A stretch of DNA of 64,000 nucleotides from Sapria himalayana (GCA_029783825.1 JAREIK010000343.1:2890501-2954500), one strand, 5' to 3'. Positions 34,620 to 48,070 are shown, numbered from the stretch's first letter. Notes: generated by a model from the sequence alone, not told the origin. Numbers and translations are program-made.

Positions 34620-34818
34620 AAAAACAAAAATTAAAAATTAGATCTAAAGGATAAAGAGGGGAAGAGAATAACTTTTTTTAAAAAAATCTGATATATTTTA
34701 AAAAAAAAGATAAATTTTGCAAATATAAACTCTTTTACAGGAGGAGGTCATGAAACAAGTGAAGAGCCACCCCGGTCCTGTGGGGAGGGCAATAAAAGAT
34801 AGGCAAAAAAAAAAAAAA

Positions 34819-35672
34819 CTGTTAAGCTTGGGATATTGGAAATTTGTTTTGCTTGGTTGTGTTTTTGGTTTTGTTTTCAGACATAGGTCAAAGATTTAAG
34901 GAGCAGTGAAAGTAAAGCTGTTGTAGGGCTGGAATTTTCTGCTCTTTTTTTCTGGTTTCTTTGATTTTTCAGGATAGCGTTAAACAGGCCACCGGTCCAT
35001 GCTCTTTTGAACTAAAAGTAATCTGGAATTAGCAAGAGTCTGCAATAGTCATGTCTTATGTATTTCAAACAACTCTAAAGTCATGTGTTAGGTATACAAA
35101 AGGGGATAAGAAGTCTGTAATTCTCAGAATTCATGTGCTATGTTTTAAATAAAAGGATCTAGGAAAGGTAAGTGTCTAGTTTAGGTGTTCGGCAAGGACC
35201 AAGATGCGGCTAAGCGGACTTGAAACAGCTCTTAAGAAGAAAGTTTAAAGCTATATCGGAGAATTAAGAAAGGCAAGGGAAGGGACAGACATCATGCAGA
35301 GAAAAGGCTCGGCAGAAACTCGTGTTGCATGGTGACAAGGTAATTTGAAAAGTGGAAAATAATTTTTTCTTGCAGGGAAATAGGGCATATAAAGCATAGA
35401 GAGGGTGCAAATTTGGAAAAGAGTAGCGATGATCTATGGAGTGCTAGGAAAATAAAAGATGGAAGCCTTGAGTAAAGTAAAGATTGAAGACTCATATAGT
35501 TTTTTTTTTACTTTTGGAAAGCTCCTAGTTAGCACTAGGAAAATTTCATTATTGCTAGTCATTAGAAACGGGATATGGATGTAAGAGGGAAAAGGGTAGA
35601 AATAGTTTGTATAAACGTTATTCCTCCGCCAAATGAGAGGGCTAAAATTAATAAACAAACCTTTAAAAAAAA
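34819..35672 (+). other. Non-coding block, possibly a second LINE 3' region
   Basis: Purine-rich, richer in G than its surroundings, without a long frame. It ends in AATTAATAAACAAACC and a short A8 run at about 35,663-35,670, like a retroposed 3' end. It follows directly after the poly-A of the LINE. Origin unproven. Confidence 0.3.
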
Positions 35673-35743
35673 GGTACATATATATTTGTTAAAAAAATTA
35701 TTTTAGTATATGTATAATGTAAGATTTTAGTGTGTACATAGAT

Positions 35744-35775
<32 letters not shown>

Positions 35776-37431
35776 CATGAATAATTTTTAAAACATTAAA
35801 AAATAAGATTTATTTTATTTGATTTAAATTTTCAATAACAAATTTAATTTTTATTATTGGTGTAATTAGATATATGTAGTTATACATATCTAAGTTGTCA
35901 ATCAAAATAATTTTAAAGAATGGATTTGGGTATTTCAATCGTCTGATATTGATTTCTATTTTTTTTAGGTTTGTTAACAAATAGTTAATTTTTTTTATTA
36001 GGTTTTTCAAATTTTTTTTATTAATTTTGTATTGTTTTAATTTGGATAGATAATTTTTATAGATGATTGTATTTTTATCTAAAATATTATTGAATATGAT
36101 ATTAAAAATTTTATTTTGATTTTTGTATTTATTAATTACTAATGGTAGATTTATCATGATGATTAAGAATCATAAAAATTTTAAAATATTTTTTGTTAAA
36201 TTTTTATTTGGAATTAATATTATGTGTAGTAACCTTTCAAATGTTTTATTGTAATAGAAGGTCAATGAATCAAAATTTAATCTAATTTTAATGACTTTAT
36301 CTTTAAGATAATTAGTGTAATTTAGTTTTGATCATGGATTTTTCAATTTGATTATTATTTATCTCTAATTCTAATTTATATATTTTTAATTTTATTATTT
36401 ATTATTTTTTATTTATAACAAATTATTAAAATTAGTAAAAGGAGGTTAGTCATTTTTAATTTACTTTTTTAAATATATTTATTAATTTAATATAATTAAA
36501 TAATATTTAATAATTTAAATATCATCATAATATATACCATAAAAGTCATAACTTCTCATGAAATTAATTTTAAATGTCACAAACTTTGCATAATAAGAAA
36601 TAATGAGTGACGAGATAAAAGTATATATTACAGGATAAATAGCTAAACTAACTATTAAAATAAAAATTATACATATTTAGTGATTTTTTTTATAATTTTT
36701 TTCAAGTATTTGACGACAAGAATCTAATAGTTGTTTGATTACTATAAATGAGTCATATGATGTAATTTCATAGTTCAAAATTTTATCCTCAATTTTTTTT
36801 TTATTACATCAACCTACAAGACAAGGTGAGGTGTTGTCCTCCTCTCAAGGCTAATGCATCATGAATTTGTGTTAGGCATTTGGGACAAACATGGCCAACA
36901 TGAATCATGTTTAACCCATACCCCATCATGGGCAAAGGCATGTCATTGGTTGGCATGGTTCATGCCAGCTCGTGGCATGACTCTAAGCATGATTTTGGAT
37001 AATATTGTGTTAGATGAGTTATAAAATATTAAAAATTCTTTTATATTTAGGTTCATATTTCATGTAATGTAAATGTAGCAAGAAAATTAAGCATAATTAA
37101 ATTACTTTTGAAAATTTTGTAAATTTTGATAAATAATCTTGAAATTATTATAATTTTTAACGTGTGATTTATTGAGTAATTTTGGTATATATTCTTTAGC
37201 ATGTATTTAATCATGATAATCTTTGTATGCAATAAGAATTATTTTATATCATGATATTTTTTTTGTAATTTTTGTATATATTCAAAATTAAATTTTATGT
37301 ATTTAATCATGATAATCTTTGTGTATCATAGTTCTATTTATTCGTTAGCATAATTTTTTACTAGTGTAATATATTTTTTATAGTTGTGATATTCTCTTTA
37401 AGGTGTCGTTATATTTATTTTATAATCATTA

Positions 37432-37464
<33 letters not shown>

Positions 37465-38633
37465 TTTATGATAGTAAGTATATCATTGATGTTAAAAATC
37501 ATGGTTATTTTATAATATTTTGATTTTCGTTATCAATATTATGTATTTTCAAGTAAAAATAATTTTTTTATCAAAGTTATGATTTTAGTTTATAAAAATT
37601 TATAAATCTAAATTTATTTATGTTAAAGTTATGATAGTTATTCAGTGTCATGATATTTTATTATATAATTTTATATAAAATATTCTTGAGTTATTTTTTG
37701 TAAGGTTATAATTTTTGCCCTGAATAAATTATTCAATTTTAAGACTGTAAAATTATTTATAAGGTTGTAATATTATAGAAAATTTTACATGATCATTTAT
37801 TTGATGCGAACAAGAGATCAAATACAATATCATGATCATATGATCTCTAGTATCATGACTATTTGATATAAAAAATATTTCAAAAATAAAATCGTGATTT
37901 TGTGTCATATAAAATTACAATTTATTCTAATGTCATGGTTTTTTTTTTTAATAATGATCTCAAGTTCAAGAGAAAAAATTTAAATTCATGATTTATTTTC
38001 TAGATTTTCTCTCTTTAACAAATTATGTGGGTTATTAAAATATCTTATGAAATCTATTAGAAGATATTCTAATCTAATGCCATGGTTTTTTTTTCCTAGA
38101 TTTTCATAAGGGCTATTATTTAAAATCTGTGATTCATAAGATTTTTTTTTTTGTATAAACCTCTTCTTAATGTTAAACTAAGTTTAGATTTAGAATTTAT
38201 GTAATAATGATTTATGTGATATATAAATACTTTTATGATTAATTAATATATTTAATTTATATTATTGAATGAAAATTGATAAAAATGATGATCAAATATA
38301 GCTTGAATAAGAGTTTTAATTATTAGTGGACTTATGTAAGTTGTTGTGATGAATGATTTTAGATAAATTATGAGGCTCACTCACATATATGATAAGAAGG
38401 AAGTGATAGTTATTTTGATAGTTATGTGTGAGACAAATTAATATATTAAAACTTGAATTTAAGATATGATGCTCATGAAGTAAAAAACATGAATGATTTT
38501 ATTTTATTATATTATACATATCTTAGAAAAATTAGTCATTGATTGATATGAATATCTATAGAATATTATTATAAAAATTTTATCTTTGATGTGTTAGTAA
38601 CATCGTCACTATGGAGGAAGATAATAAAAAATT
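35673..38633. other. AT-rich region with no gene recognised
   Basis: It contains (TA)n at about 35,740-35,770, a CATGGC-rich hAT-like scrap at about 36,835-37,010, (TAA)n at 37,431-37,462, and many TCATGAT words at 37,200-38,110. A 115-codon minus-strand frame (35,810-36,157) is made mostly of AT-rich codons and matches nothing I know. Confidence 0.45.
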
Positions 38634-38976
38634 GGGGGAAGTATTAATTAGGTAGTTAATTTGAAAATAAACAGGAATAAGATACTAAGAATTGATATTA
38701 TACCAGTCAGTACACTTGAAAAAAAAATATTATGATTAATGAACTAAAGTGGTCAGTATTGCCTTAATGTTGTAGGTACTATCGTAATTTCGTTCTTAAG
38801 GTAGTGCCTATAGTATATTATGGTAGTTTTTACCGTAAATTAAAGTAGTACTCATCACTTTAGTTCCTAAATTATAATAAATTTATTTTTTCAAGTATAC
38901 TGACTAATATAATATGAATTCTTAGTACCTTATTCCCATTTATTTTCAAATTAACTACCTGAAATATACTTCTCCC
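38634..38976. mobile_element. MITE with long TIRs and a 9-bp target duplication (MULE-like)
   Basis: The left end GGGGGAAGTATTAATTAGG and the right end, reverse-complemented, GGGAGAAGTATATTTCAGG both continue into GTAGTTAATTTGAAAATAAA; the arms run about 90 bp. Flanks TAAAAAATT (38,625-38,633) and TAGAAAATT (38,977-38,985) match at 8 of 9 positions. The inner part is also self-complementary (AACTAAAGTG and CACTTTAGTT), so the whole element can fold on itself. No coding sequence is seen. Confidence 0.82.
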
Positions 38977-38985
38977 TAGAAAATT

Positions 38986-40430
38986 CATAAGACATTTCTT
39001 TTAACAAAATGAACATCAATATTACATGTATGTTTCTTCTATGAGATCTCTTGTGTGAGATGTGTCCTTAATGAGAGTTATAGCTTTCCCATAGCAAAAT
39101 CCTAAACACCTGTCAAGGAATCTTTATAATGATTCCTAGTTTGGTATCGAACGAACTCATTAGAAACCCCAAAATCCCCTTTTGCATAGGAGGATATCGT
39201 ACAATAATACAATTCAACCTCTTGTTCTTATTCTGCATTATCAATAATGTATCGAAGCATATTATTAAGGTACCCAAAATCATTAAATTTAGTATCAGAT
39301 GTTGGGATCCCTATCACTTTGGATCTTACATTTGGTATCATACACTAGTTTGTGATTGCTAGATTCTAACAATATGCCATGTGTTCATATTGGTTTGTAG
39401 TGGTTTAAAAGAACAATGAACTTGTATATGACTTGGGTCTAATATATTAATAAATTTTAAAAACTTTTGGTCACCAAATTATTATTAAATGAATAATTTT
39501 ATGCAAAAAAAGAGTATGTGTGTGTGTGCGTGTGCGTGTGGGTGGATTATTTAGAAGAGAAACTAAAAGGCTCAATTACAATAAATTTAAAAAATTAATT
39601 AATATGTGCCAGGATACAAAAAATTTGCTTTTTTAAACATAAAATAAACACACTGAAGCAACTTCAAAATGTGTTGTTACAACATAAGACACCATTATAA
39701 TTTATGATGCACACTCATCCAGCACAATAGGCACACAAAAACCCATTGAAAAATAATATGAACTAAAATTAAAAAATAATTAAGAATACATGATCCAAGT
39801 AAATAATCAATATATAACATAAAACAATAAACTTTGATTTCTCATGGTTTTCATGAGTCATAAATGTGTGAGTGGAGCAAGAAAAAAGAAATTAAAATCT
39901 CTTCATTTTTTCATCAAGAATCCTTTAGAGAGAGGGAGCACAAGGAATTGAGCCGTGACTCACTTTTTGTTGTTTATAGAGAGAGAGAGAGAGAGAGAGA
40001 GATCATTTGCACATGTTTTTTAATTTTATGTTCCATTGCATATTTTTTTTTATGATTCATCTTTTGTTGTTGTTCTAGAGAAGATGTTCCACACATATTT
40101 CCATTGTAATCTATTTTCAGAATTTCCATGAGCACACAACACACATTTACACATTACAAGAACATTGTAGACAAGCAAAAAATGGCAATGCATGCATAAA
40201 AAAAATCATTATTTAATCTTTTTTTGCTATTAATTTTCAATAGAACCAAACTAAATTCCAAACAACCAAACAAAATTGATCTACTAACCTATGATACTCA
40301 AATTTTTTTTTACCTTCCTATGTCGAGAGACAAATATCAATTTCATTATTTGGACAAAGATTTGATGATTGTATCATCAATATGATCTTACTCATGTGAA
40401 CTTATTTTAACACAACAAGCTTTTCTTCAA
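38986..40430. other. AT-rich spacer, no gene recognised
   Basis: It includes (GT)n at about 39,517-39,540 and (GA)n at 39,979-40,003. The open frame at 39,129-39,362 resembles no known protein. Confidence 0.4.
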
Positions 40431-41399
40431 TTATATATCAAATTCAATAATATCCCACATTAATGTGATTTGACTGATAATGAAAAATTGAGTTGTTAGA
40501 TAGATGAATCATACTTTGACTATTACAAAGAATGATAAAATTATCATGATGCACATTTAAGTCTAGAACCATTTCATCCATATGTTTTTTTTTAGCTTTG
40601 AAAGAAGTAATAAACATAGCTATATGAAACATCACCGAGGTATTACCATGATTGGGTTTAAGCATCATGGTGTATTGTTTTCTTTGGGAATTATGGCCAT
40701 GAATCTTCTATGTATCTCCAATTTGGTTATTAATCTCAGTGGTCCATGCAAGCTTCTCCATATAATATTTCTCTTCTTTTTGTTTCTAGATTGGTCCTCC
40801 AACCTTTTGCAATCCTTTAGAATATCTTATTTAAAGTATTCTTCTATGAAAGCCATGACAATGGAAGAAGTTGCAACATCATTATCTATGATCTTTTTTG
40901 ATAGTGTTTTGACTAGTTGTGAAGTCGTGACATGTGGAATTGCATTCTAAATTTTAATTTTCATGACTTTGGAAGAAATCATGACTTTCTCTTTAATCTT
41001 ATATTCCTACTTTATCATGACATTGTCTTCTTTCATTATTTTTTTCATTGATTTAACATGTAAATTCATGGCTTCTTCATGGGCCATTACTTTCTTTATG
41101 ATAACTACATCATCTTTTTATGTCTTTGGATGTTTCATATATGTTGCTACTGGCTTGTCTTTATCTTCCAATAAACTAACCATAAACTATAGAATTTCCT
41201 TTACTTGTATTTCTTTTACAATCTCAAAAATCTCATCAAGAATTTTTTAGTGTCATTAAATTGAGTATTTTATTAGCCTAGCCTATTCCTTCATATCCTT
41301 GGAGTAGTTTGAATTGGATTCTCCATAAGTCAAGACTTTAAAGAATATGATGACTTCATAGCAGTTTTCTTTTTCATGATAACTTCCACTATTTTCTTG

Positions 41400-42060
41400 T
41401 ATCCATAGTATACCCGATTCATTATCTTTTCCATCTTCTTTGTGCCAACAATCTTCTCCAAATTTTTTTTCATCTGAAGTTCCTCTTTCATCTTATCCTA
41501 GTGCATAGGAGGCTATTTATTCTTCAATAATATTTCTTGTCATATTCTAGATTCTATAAACAAATATAGAGGATGAATTTTACTTATTCTTTGACAATAA
41601 TAAGAGTGAACTCCCCTTTCTTGACATCAATTAATACATGTTCAGTGGATAAGAATGATCATTCCTAAATCAATAGAATATATTAATCCTCCTCCATATC
41701 TAACACAAAAAAATCTACTTGAAAAAAAAACATACCAACCTTTATTAGTACATCTTCAAAAAATCTCATTCAAACATTTTACAAAATGATCAACCATTTA
41801 AAGTGAGAGAAAAATTGAAATAATCTTGCCTAGGCTTAACCTCTACACCACTCAAACCCCTATATAGTTCCTTCTAGAAAGTGTCCGCCCTAATTATATT
41901 GGATGATAGTGCTACACTTCTCAGTCATATACAATATCTCATAGGTCTTCAACTTTTTCCTACTACTCATTACATCTTTCATGAACTTCACATAATTTAA
42001 TATTTGTGATGATGCTTTGATAAATAGAATATTGAAAAAACATTGAGAAATCTATCAAAC
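41400..42060 (-). pseudogene. Athila-like gag end and aspartic protease relic (copy A)
   Basis: The minus strand reads FMKDVMSSRKKLKTYEILYM with TEKCSTIIQ, the conserved stretch before the protease in Athila-type polyproteins. It then reads DVLIKVGMFFFQVDFFVLDM with EED, and VLIDVKKGEFTLIIVKE, the end of the protease domain. The part that should carry the catalytic Asp is too eroded to read. Stops and frame changes are present. Confidence 0.72.
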
Positions 42061-43079
42061 TTTTTGTTCATATTCTGTTTTCTAAAATATTATGAAAAAT
42101 AAAGATTAGGAGAAAGATTTATCATTTGCACTGTCTTTGTCTGCCCCATCCTTCAGATCATTGCTTTGGGTCATCTATATTTTTTCCACCTTCTCCACTT
42201 CTTCATTTTTCATGGATATGAGCATAAGTTGGGTCGTAGGTTATATAGATGTGAAGACTTTAGAAAATATTCTAGCATCTTGTGCTGTAGCTATGGGTTG
42301 TATTTTGACTTTGGAAATAGTCATGACTTTTTTAGTCACAGCTTCCTCTTCTATTTCAACACTCTCTTTTGACTTTCATATCTAGTTGTTTCCCCTTTAT
42401 TGAAAATACTAATTATCTAAGTTAATTCTCAATAATTTTTATTACCGCATTTGTGTATTCTATTTTACTTTCAATCTAATTCATCTAATTTTTTTAAAAA
42501 AATATTATTTCTTTTCTTTGTTTTTATGAGCATGGCAAGTATTTTTTTTTCTTCCCATGATGACTTTTCTACTCTTTTTGGGAGATTAAAATTTGAGCTA
42601 GAGATTCCTTGAAATAGATAACCAATTGAGTTATTCCTAAATTATTTTTAAATTAGTCTATCTTCTACTACATGTTTCCATAACTTTCATATGATAGTCA
42701 TTCGTGATTTCTCATATTCAAATTGTAGTGTGCTGGGGCATTATTATGGTTAAACATATATCTCTTTTTTTTATAAATAATAAAAATGCACTATCAAAAT
42801 CTGAACATCCTAAACAAGTTTCAAGCTAATACAACCATTCTGAAATATAAGAAAAATTTCTATTTTTATTTTCCTAAGAATTGAATCAATAACTTGGGAC
42901 TTTCCTTCATGTCATCTTCCATTTCTTTCCTTCCATATATAATAAATAGTAGCAATAAAAATAGCCTTCCTTATGTGGTTCCTAGTGGTATTGGCTAAAT
43001 AATTTTTCTTTAGGCTTTTGAATCTTGAAAAAATAAAATCCATGGGGTCTTTCATTTCCATCCAGCTTTTAAGATGTGA

Positions 43080-43800
43080 AATATATATCTCTTATTTTAT
43101 ATGATGTTGGCTTCCTCCTCTATATTCAAAGTCGAAATTTCTAGTTTCATGATGTTGAGAAACAAAATTTTCTCTCATGTTTAGTTGATTCTCATTTTGG
43201 GTTTCAAATTTATTGAAAAATACATCTATATATGCTTCCATGGAAATTAATTTATCCAACTCTAATACTTTAATATGTCTTCTTCTGCTTGCTCGATCAT
43301 TTAGATTTTTGTTGTTACTCTTTACTACCTTTTCAAATAGATAATATATTTTCTTATGTAACTTATTCATGATTGAACAACTCAAGTCCTCATCAATGGT
43401 ATGTCTCATCATATAGTTTAGTCCATTATAAAAGGTTTGAGATTGGTACTATTTTTCAAATCCATTTTTTAGATATCTCCTCAATAGCTTTTTGAATTAG
43501 TCCTAAACATCATATAAAATCTTCTACTTCTCTTGTTTAAATGAACTTATCTATCCTAATAGTTAAGAGGTGATTTGAGACAGGAAGAACTTGGTAAAAA
43601 AAAGCTTGCATAAGTTCTTTCCAACTCTCACTCAAGCCCATACATAAGAATAGGAAACAACTTTAGGCTTTATCTTTCCAAAAAAAAATGAAAAGAGTCG
43701 TAATTATATCACATCCAGGCTAATTTTATTCTTATTCACCATATCGCACAATTCCAATAATGTTGCAATATGACTTTTTGGATCATTTAAAATTCTTTTA
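43080..43800 (-). pseudogene. Athila-like gag relic (copy A)
   Basis: On the minus strand: LRLFSFFFGKIKPK, then FFTKFFLSQ, FKKLLRRYLKNGFEK and QSQTFYNGLNYMMRHTIDED, followed by MNKLHKKIYYLFEKV. These follow the order of plant Ty3/gypsy gag (LRLFPFSL..KAK, FL.KFFP, KELLR.CPHHG, QTFYNGL, A.ELLE). Several stops occur upstream of 43,412; the last 106 codons (43,412-43,092) are open. Confidence 0.75.
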
Positions 43801-44275
43801 CTTTAATGATGATATTTCACCATAGCTATCAAAATTAGATTCAACTAAAAATAATTCACTTGTACTTGTACATGTTGCATCAGAATCCTAGAGTAGGTAT
43901 CCATCATAGTCAACTGTCAATAATCAGCCAAGGTACTATGAGGATTAGATAATTGAATATCTTATCCTTCATTGCATTTATGGTCTATGTTGCTGCTTAT
44001 TCTTTCTATATGTTCTCTCTTAACTCTATATCTTAATAGTGCTCTCATTATTCTCAATTTTTATGTCTAGATGTGTTAACTCAATCCTAGAATTTTTACT
44101 CATTTAGGTGTGTTTGCTAAAAAACAATAAAAAAAATGCAATGCAAATACTAAGTAATAAATATATATAAATAACTAGAAATAGAATTATCATTTTGCAA
44201 GAATAGTTATATCAACTCAAGTTAACTAATTAAACTATAATCAAACAAATAATCATCAATAATAGTACCAAATAT

Positions 44276-45000
44276 TTGTTGTGACTTAATGAGAGTGTCA
44301 AAAATTATTGTTGCTTGACATGATCATAAAATATCATTTGGCAATTATATCTCATCCAATGTAGTCAAACAAAAATATAGATCATACAAGTAGTAAAATG
44401 GATGCAAGTTCGGATATCGATCACACAGTGATTATATATATAGTTTGAATAATTAATAGTGAATTGAATATTGCTAAGTTGAGTTGATAAACTTTAGCTT
44501 TTGGAAAGATACTTAGACTGTAGGGTCGACTTATTTCCTTATGCATGATGATATTTATTTAGTATTTGGTCATTGTTGTACTTATTTTTTGAACAAATGG
44601 TAAATTAATAAAAAATTACATAAAAACTTTCTTGGCATACAAGGTGACTATTATGACTTTGTGTGGGTGTTAAAATTATCATTAATTGACATTATCCTCA
44701 AAATCTCATTGGATAATAACCTCTCATCTAATATAACTTTACAAGTATATGGGTCGTATGAGTAATAAAATAGATATGTGCAAATATTAATCTCATAGAG
44801 ATTATATAGATAGTTCGATCAAGAAACAATGAACTAATTATTGTTCAAGTTAAATAGATGTATTTAGTCTTTGAAAAGATACTCAAATTATAAGGTGGCT
44901 CATGTCATTGTGTGTGATGTTTTTCTTGTGTTTAGTCAATATCATGTTCAGTTGTTGAATAGAAGATAGATTGTCCTTTTGGCATACAAGATGATCATCA
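44276..45000. repeat. Tandem duplication, two units of about 375 bp
   Basis: Units starting at about 44,279 and 44,653 share TATGACTT, GAGTGT(C/T)AAAA, CTCATC(C/T)AAT, GGAAAGATACT and CTT(G)GGCATACAAG(G/A)TGA. They lie in the leader of copy A. Confidence 0.65.
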
Positions 45001-45204
45001 TTCAAGTACTATCACTACTAAGGATGATCTCCTTATAGTTGTCCCCCCATTATTTAAATACCAAAGCAACACATCATTATATGCAATGTTCATTCATATA
45101 TCTATATCATTTAGGCAATACATCAACTAATATTGATAATTATTTTGAATATATATTTCTATTCTCCAATATCTACTTGACTTAAAGATGCAAAATAATA
45201 TGAT

Positions 45205-45665
45205 ATTAAATGCATTTGTACTTTTGGCTTTATAAATATCATACTCATAATAATTAATAAATATCTTTACATAAATCTCATTCTTACATATGAAATTTAT
45301 ATAAGAAGGAATTACTTGTAGGACTATCAATTATGCTAGTCTCTCCCACTTACATGTATCTCATAACACACATATAATCATTCATCATAGTTGGTACTTG
45401 ACTATCACACTATGATAAAATTGCTATGCTAGATGTTCTACTTAACCCTCCTAGTAGTTGGAAGTTAGTTCTTCTAGAAAGTACATAATGGATTGGTCAT
45501 ATATATATATTTGTACTTTCAAATTTATAAGCATCATACTTATAATAATAAAATTTACATAAACTTCTAGTCTTTACACATTAGTTTATCTCTTGCATTA
45601 AGATTAGAAGGACTATCACTTTATTCTTACTTGTCATGTGGTATGTCTCATGATTTACTTATCAC
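45205..45665. repeat. Tandem duplication with a period of about 300 bp
   Basis: Two diverged copies (about 45,205-45,375 and 45,505-45,665) share TTTGTACTTT, ATCATACT(C/T)ATAATAAT, TTTACATAAA, AGGACTATCA and ATGT(A)TCTCAT words. They lie in the leader of copy A. Confidence 0.55.
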
Positions 45666-45689
45666 TATTTGCCATAAAAGATACTCATA

Positions 45690-46750
45690 ATCCTACGTAT
45701 TCATGAAAGCCATAAGTTTTGATTTTAATTTTTATATATCTATCAACATCCAAACACAAACATAAACTATTAAAATCATTAATTCTTCATAATGCATGTA
45801 CATTCACTCGAGATATATTGAGAGATACCTCGTGGATTCATGGGATCCTAATAAATATCAAAATACAAATCTAAGTAAAAAATTCTAATTCCAATTAAAA
45901 GATTACTTGTGTTCACCTTGGATTTCTACAAAAATGGGTGTCAGAATTATGGCACGTGGGGTTCTTGTTACGTGTTATTTGTATTTTCCATATTTTCTCT
46001 CTCTCTCTCTCTCTCTCTTAAGTTTTGCTTTTATTTATTGGATTAATATATTATTTTAATTTGGAAGTCAAGACACATACTTGAGGTTGTGAATTTATCA
46101 TCTCATTGGATCTTCTCTGGAGCACTGATGTCATAACACTAAGAATGGTTATGATTGATATTTTTATTCTTTATAACACAAAGTCATAATGCTAGAAATA
46201 GTAGTGACTTTGATCTGACTTTTTGAGTAAAGTGTCATGACATTGGAATTATCATGACTAAGATAATTACTCTTTGTAAATTATAACACAAAATTATGGT
46301 GCTGGAATTAGTCATGACTTTGATGTTTTTATTCTTGGGCACAAAATCATGGTATTGGAAAAGCTACGACTAGAGTAAATTCATTTTTGAATGAAAAGCT
46401 TCAATAGAAAATAATAGTGTGACTCAATACTTGGTATTTTAGCTCTACATTGAGTAAGTCGTAGTTCTGAAATTACCATGACTATTTATACTAGCGAAGT
46501 ACTTAGCAATTGGGATGAGAAAATAATATTATAATCATTAAATATTATGGAGATAGTATGATTGATACTCTAAGAAAATATCACGATCATGATGATGTTA
46601 CACAATGAAATACTTATGTCAACCAAGTGATAGATTATTGGCTTATAAAGAAAGTTTTGATTATTTTTTGTATAATTAAGACTAAGAAATAATATTACAA
46701 CTCAAAAAATATTATGGAAGGTATACTCAAGTCATGATAGAGAATGAACA
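45690..46750 (-). mobile_element. LTR-like region of copy A with internal CATGAC repeats
   Basis: It is homologous in inverted orientation to 59,300-60,330. Shared strings include GTTTGTGTTTGGAT-TTGAT, GAGAGATA-CTC and AATTCTAATT-AATT. At 46,120-46,520 a loose unit of about 60-70 bp (AACACAAA-TCATG-T-CTGGAATTA) repeats several times, as it does in copy B. Confidence 0.55.
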
Positions 46751-46842
46751 TAACTCTCTGTCACTTCTCTCTCTTCCAAGCTTTTGTTCCATTAAGTCTA
46801 TAAATTTTACTCAAAAGTACTATAATTTCAATAATATTTATG

Positions 46843-47560
46843 TAGAAGTATCAAATGGATCATGTCATGCGAGCACATGCTATTTTTTGGGCATTTCCAA
46901 GTCACCGTGTCATGTTTGGTATGACATGATTTTTTAGCATGGATAATGTCATACATACACGACTCTAAAAATGGGTAGCTCATCATGACCCATTAGCATG
47001 CTTTTTGCATGGGTCATGTAGGGTCATGTCATGTCTTTCCTAGCTAGGTCAAGCCTAGCCAAGCAAACCTAGTTTTCTTCCTGCTAGCCTAGTTCATTAA
47101 ATGCCAGCCTGGTTCAATCTAGGCTAGCTTGGACCCAGGCTGGCCTATTTGTCTAATTGGGTGAAAACACTTTGCACGGTGTCTGTCATACCTCCCATGC
47201 TGAGAACTATGTCGAGCATAGCCTAAACCATGTCATAAGCCAACACAAGGCTAGTCTAGGCATGGCTCTGAATTGGGCTATGTTGTGTTAGGCATAACTA
47301 AGTTCTGTTGTGTCTCAATTCATGCCCACGTCGCCCTACCCAATTTAGAGGTGGCAAGTGATCCAAGTTGCCCGGGCATGGCAAGAGGCACAACTGATTG
47401 AGTCGTGTTTGGCTCAGCATGACATAGTCGATAACCCTGCCTAGAATTGGGATGTGTTGGCTCGAGGGACGACTCGTGCCATGCTGGGCCAGGGGGTGTC
47501 GTCCCTCGTGCTGGGCCAGGCATGACCCGGGTGCCTAGCTCATTGGCATGGTCCACCAGC
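46843..47560. mobile_element. hAT end fragments with GC-rich subterminal repeats
   Basis: Two starts are visible: TAGAAGTATCAAATGG at 46,843 and TAGAGGTGGCAAGTG at 47,346. Both are followed by GCATGG-, CTAGCCTAG- and GGGCATGGC-type repeats like those beside 8,682 and 53,244. No transposase is between them. Confidence 0.55.
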
Positions 47561-47814
47561 ATGGACCAAAAAGAGACAAGGTTCACTTGGTCCCTTGTTA
47601 ATTGATCATAAAAAATAATCAATCGTTCTATAATAGGAAAACTTATTTTAAGGAGCATCAATTAATAAATATTTAAGTTTAATGATCATGCCTTTCCCCA
47701 TTTTTAATTTGTTCTCCAGCTAAATATCATCTTATAATAGGATGTTCTTTTAGCATGTGTTATTTTCTTCAAAAAGTACCCCTCCTCCCTCTACACATCA
47801 TACACATATACTAA

Positions 47815-48070
47815 TATGTGTGTGTGTGTGTGTACATATAATATATTACTATATATATATGCACATATACACAAATATTGGTGAATAGGTGAGTAATAGT
47901 TATATATATGTGTGTGTGTGTGTGTGTGCTATATAAACAGTACTATGCAACACACACACTTATGTAAGATTGTATATACATATATAATAGTATCTTTGTA
48001 ATTATGTATATACAATAGCATATATGTGTGTGTGTGTGTGTGTGTGCGTGTGTGTGCGTGTGTGTTCATA
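47815..48070. repeat. Cluster of (GT)n arrays
   Basis: Three arrays at about 47,816-47,833, 47,910-47,929 and 48,025-48,065, in AT-rich DNA upstream of SWEET. Confidence 0.85.

Larger units (their letters stand above)
32546..34818 (+). mobile_element. 5'-truncated LINE (RT, zf-RVT, RNase H, poly-A tail)
   Basis: A non-LTR retrotransposon that starts inside the reverse transcriptase and ends in an A13 tail after AAAAGATAGGC at about 34,805. Only the C-terminal part of ORF2 is kept, which is usual for 5'-truncated LINE copies. No flanking target duplication was found. Confidence 0.85.
40440..46750 (-). mobile_element. Athila-like Ty3/gypsy retroelement, copy A (decayed)
   Basis: On the minus strand the order is LTR-like DNA (about 46,750-45,690), leader (45,690-43,850), gag (43,800-43,080), protease (42,060-41,400) and 3' non-coding DNA. 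Segments match copy B (56.6-60.3 kb) in inverted orientation: 42.2 kb with 57.2 kb, 40.7 kb with 58.5 kb, and 45.7-46.5 kb with 59.3-60.3 kb. No reverse transcriptase or integrase motif was seen. The second LTR was not located, so the lower limit is approximate. Confidence 0.7.

Noticed and set aside
40582..42385. Plus-strand frames of 60-122 codons rich in Phe, Ser and Met
   Set aside because: They lie antisense to the Athila-like copy A, whose minus-strand gag and protease motifs set the true direction.
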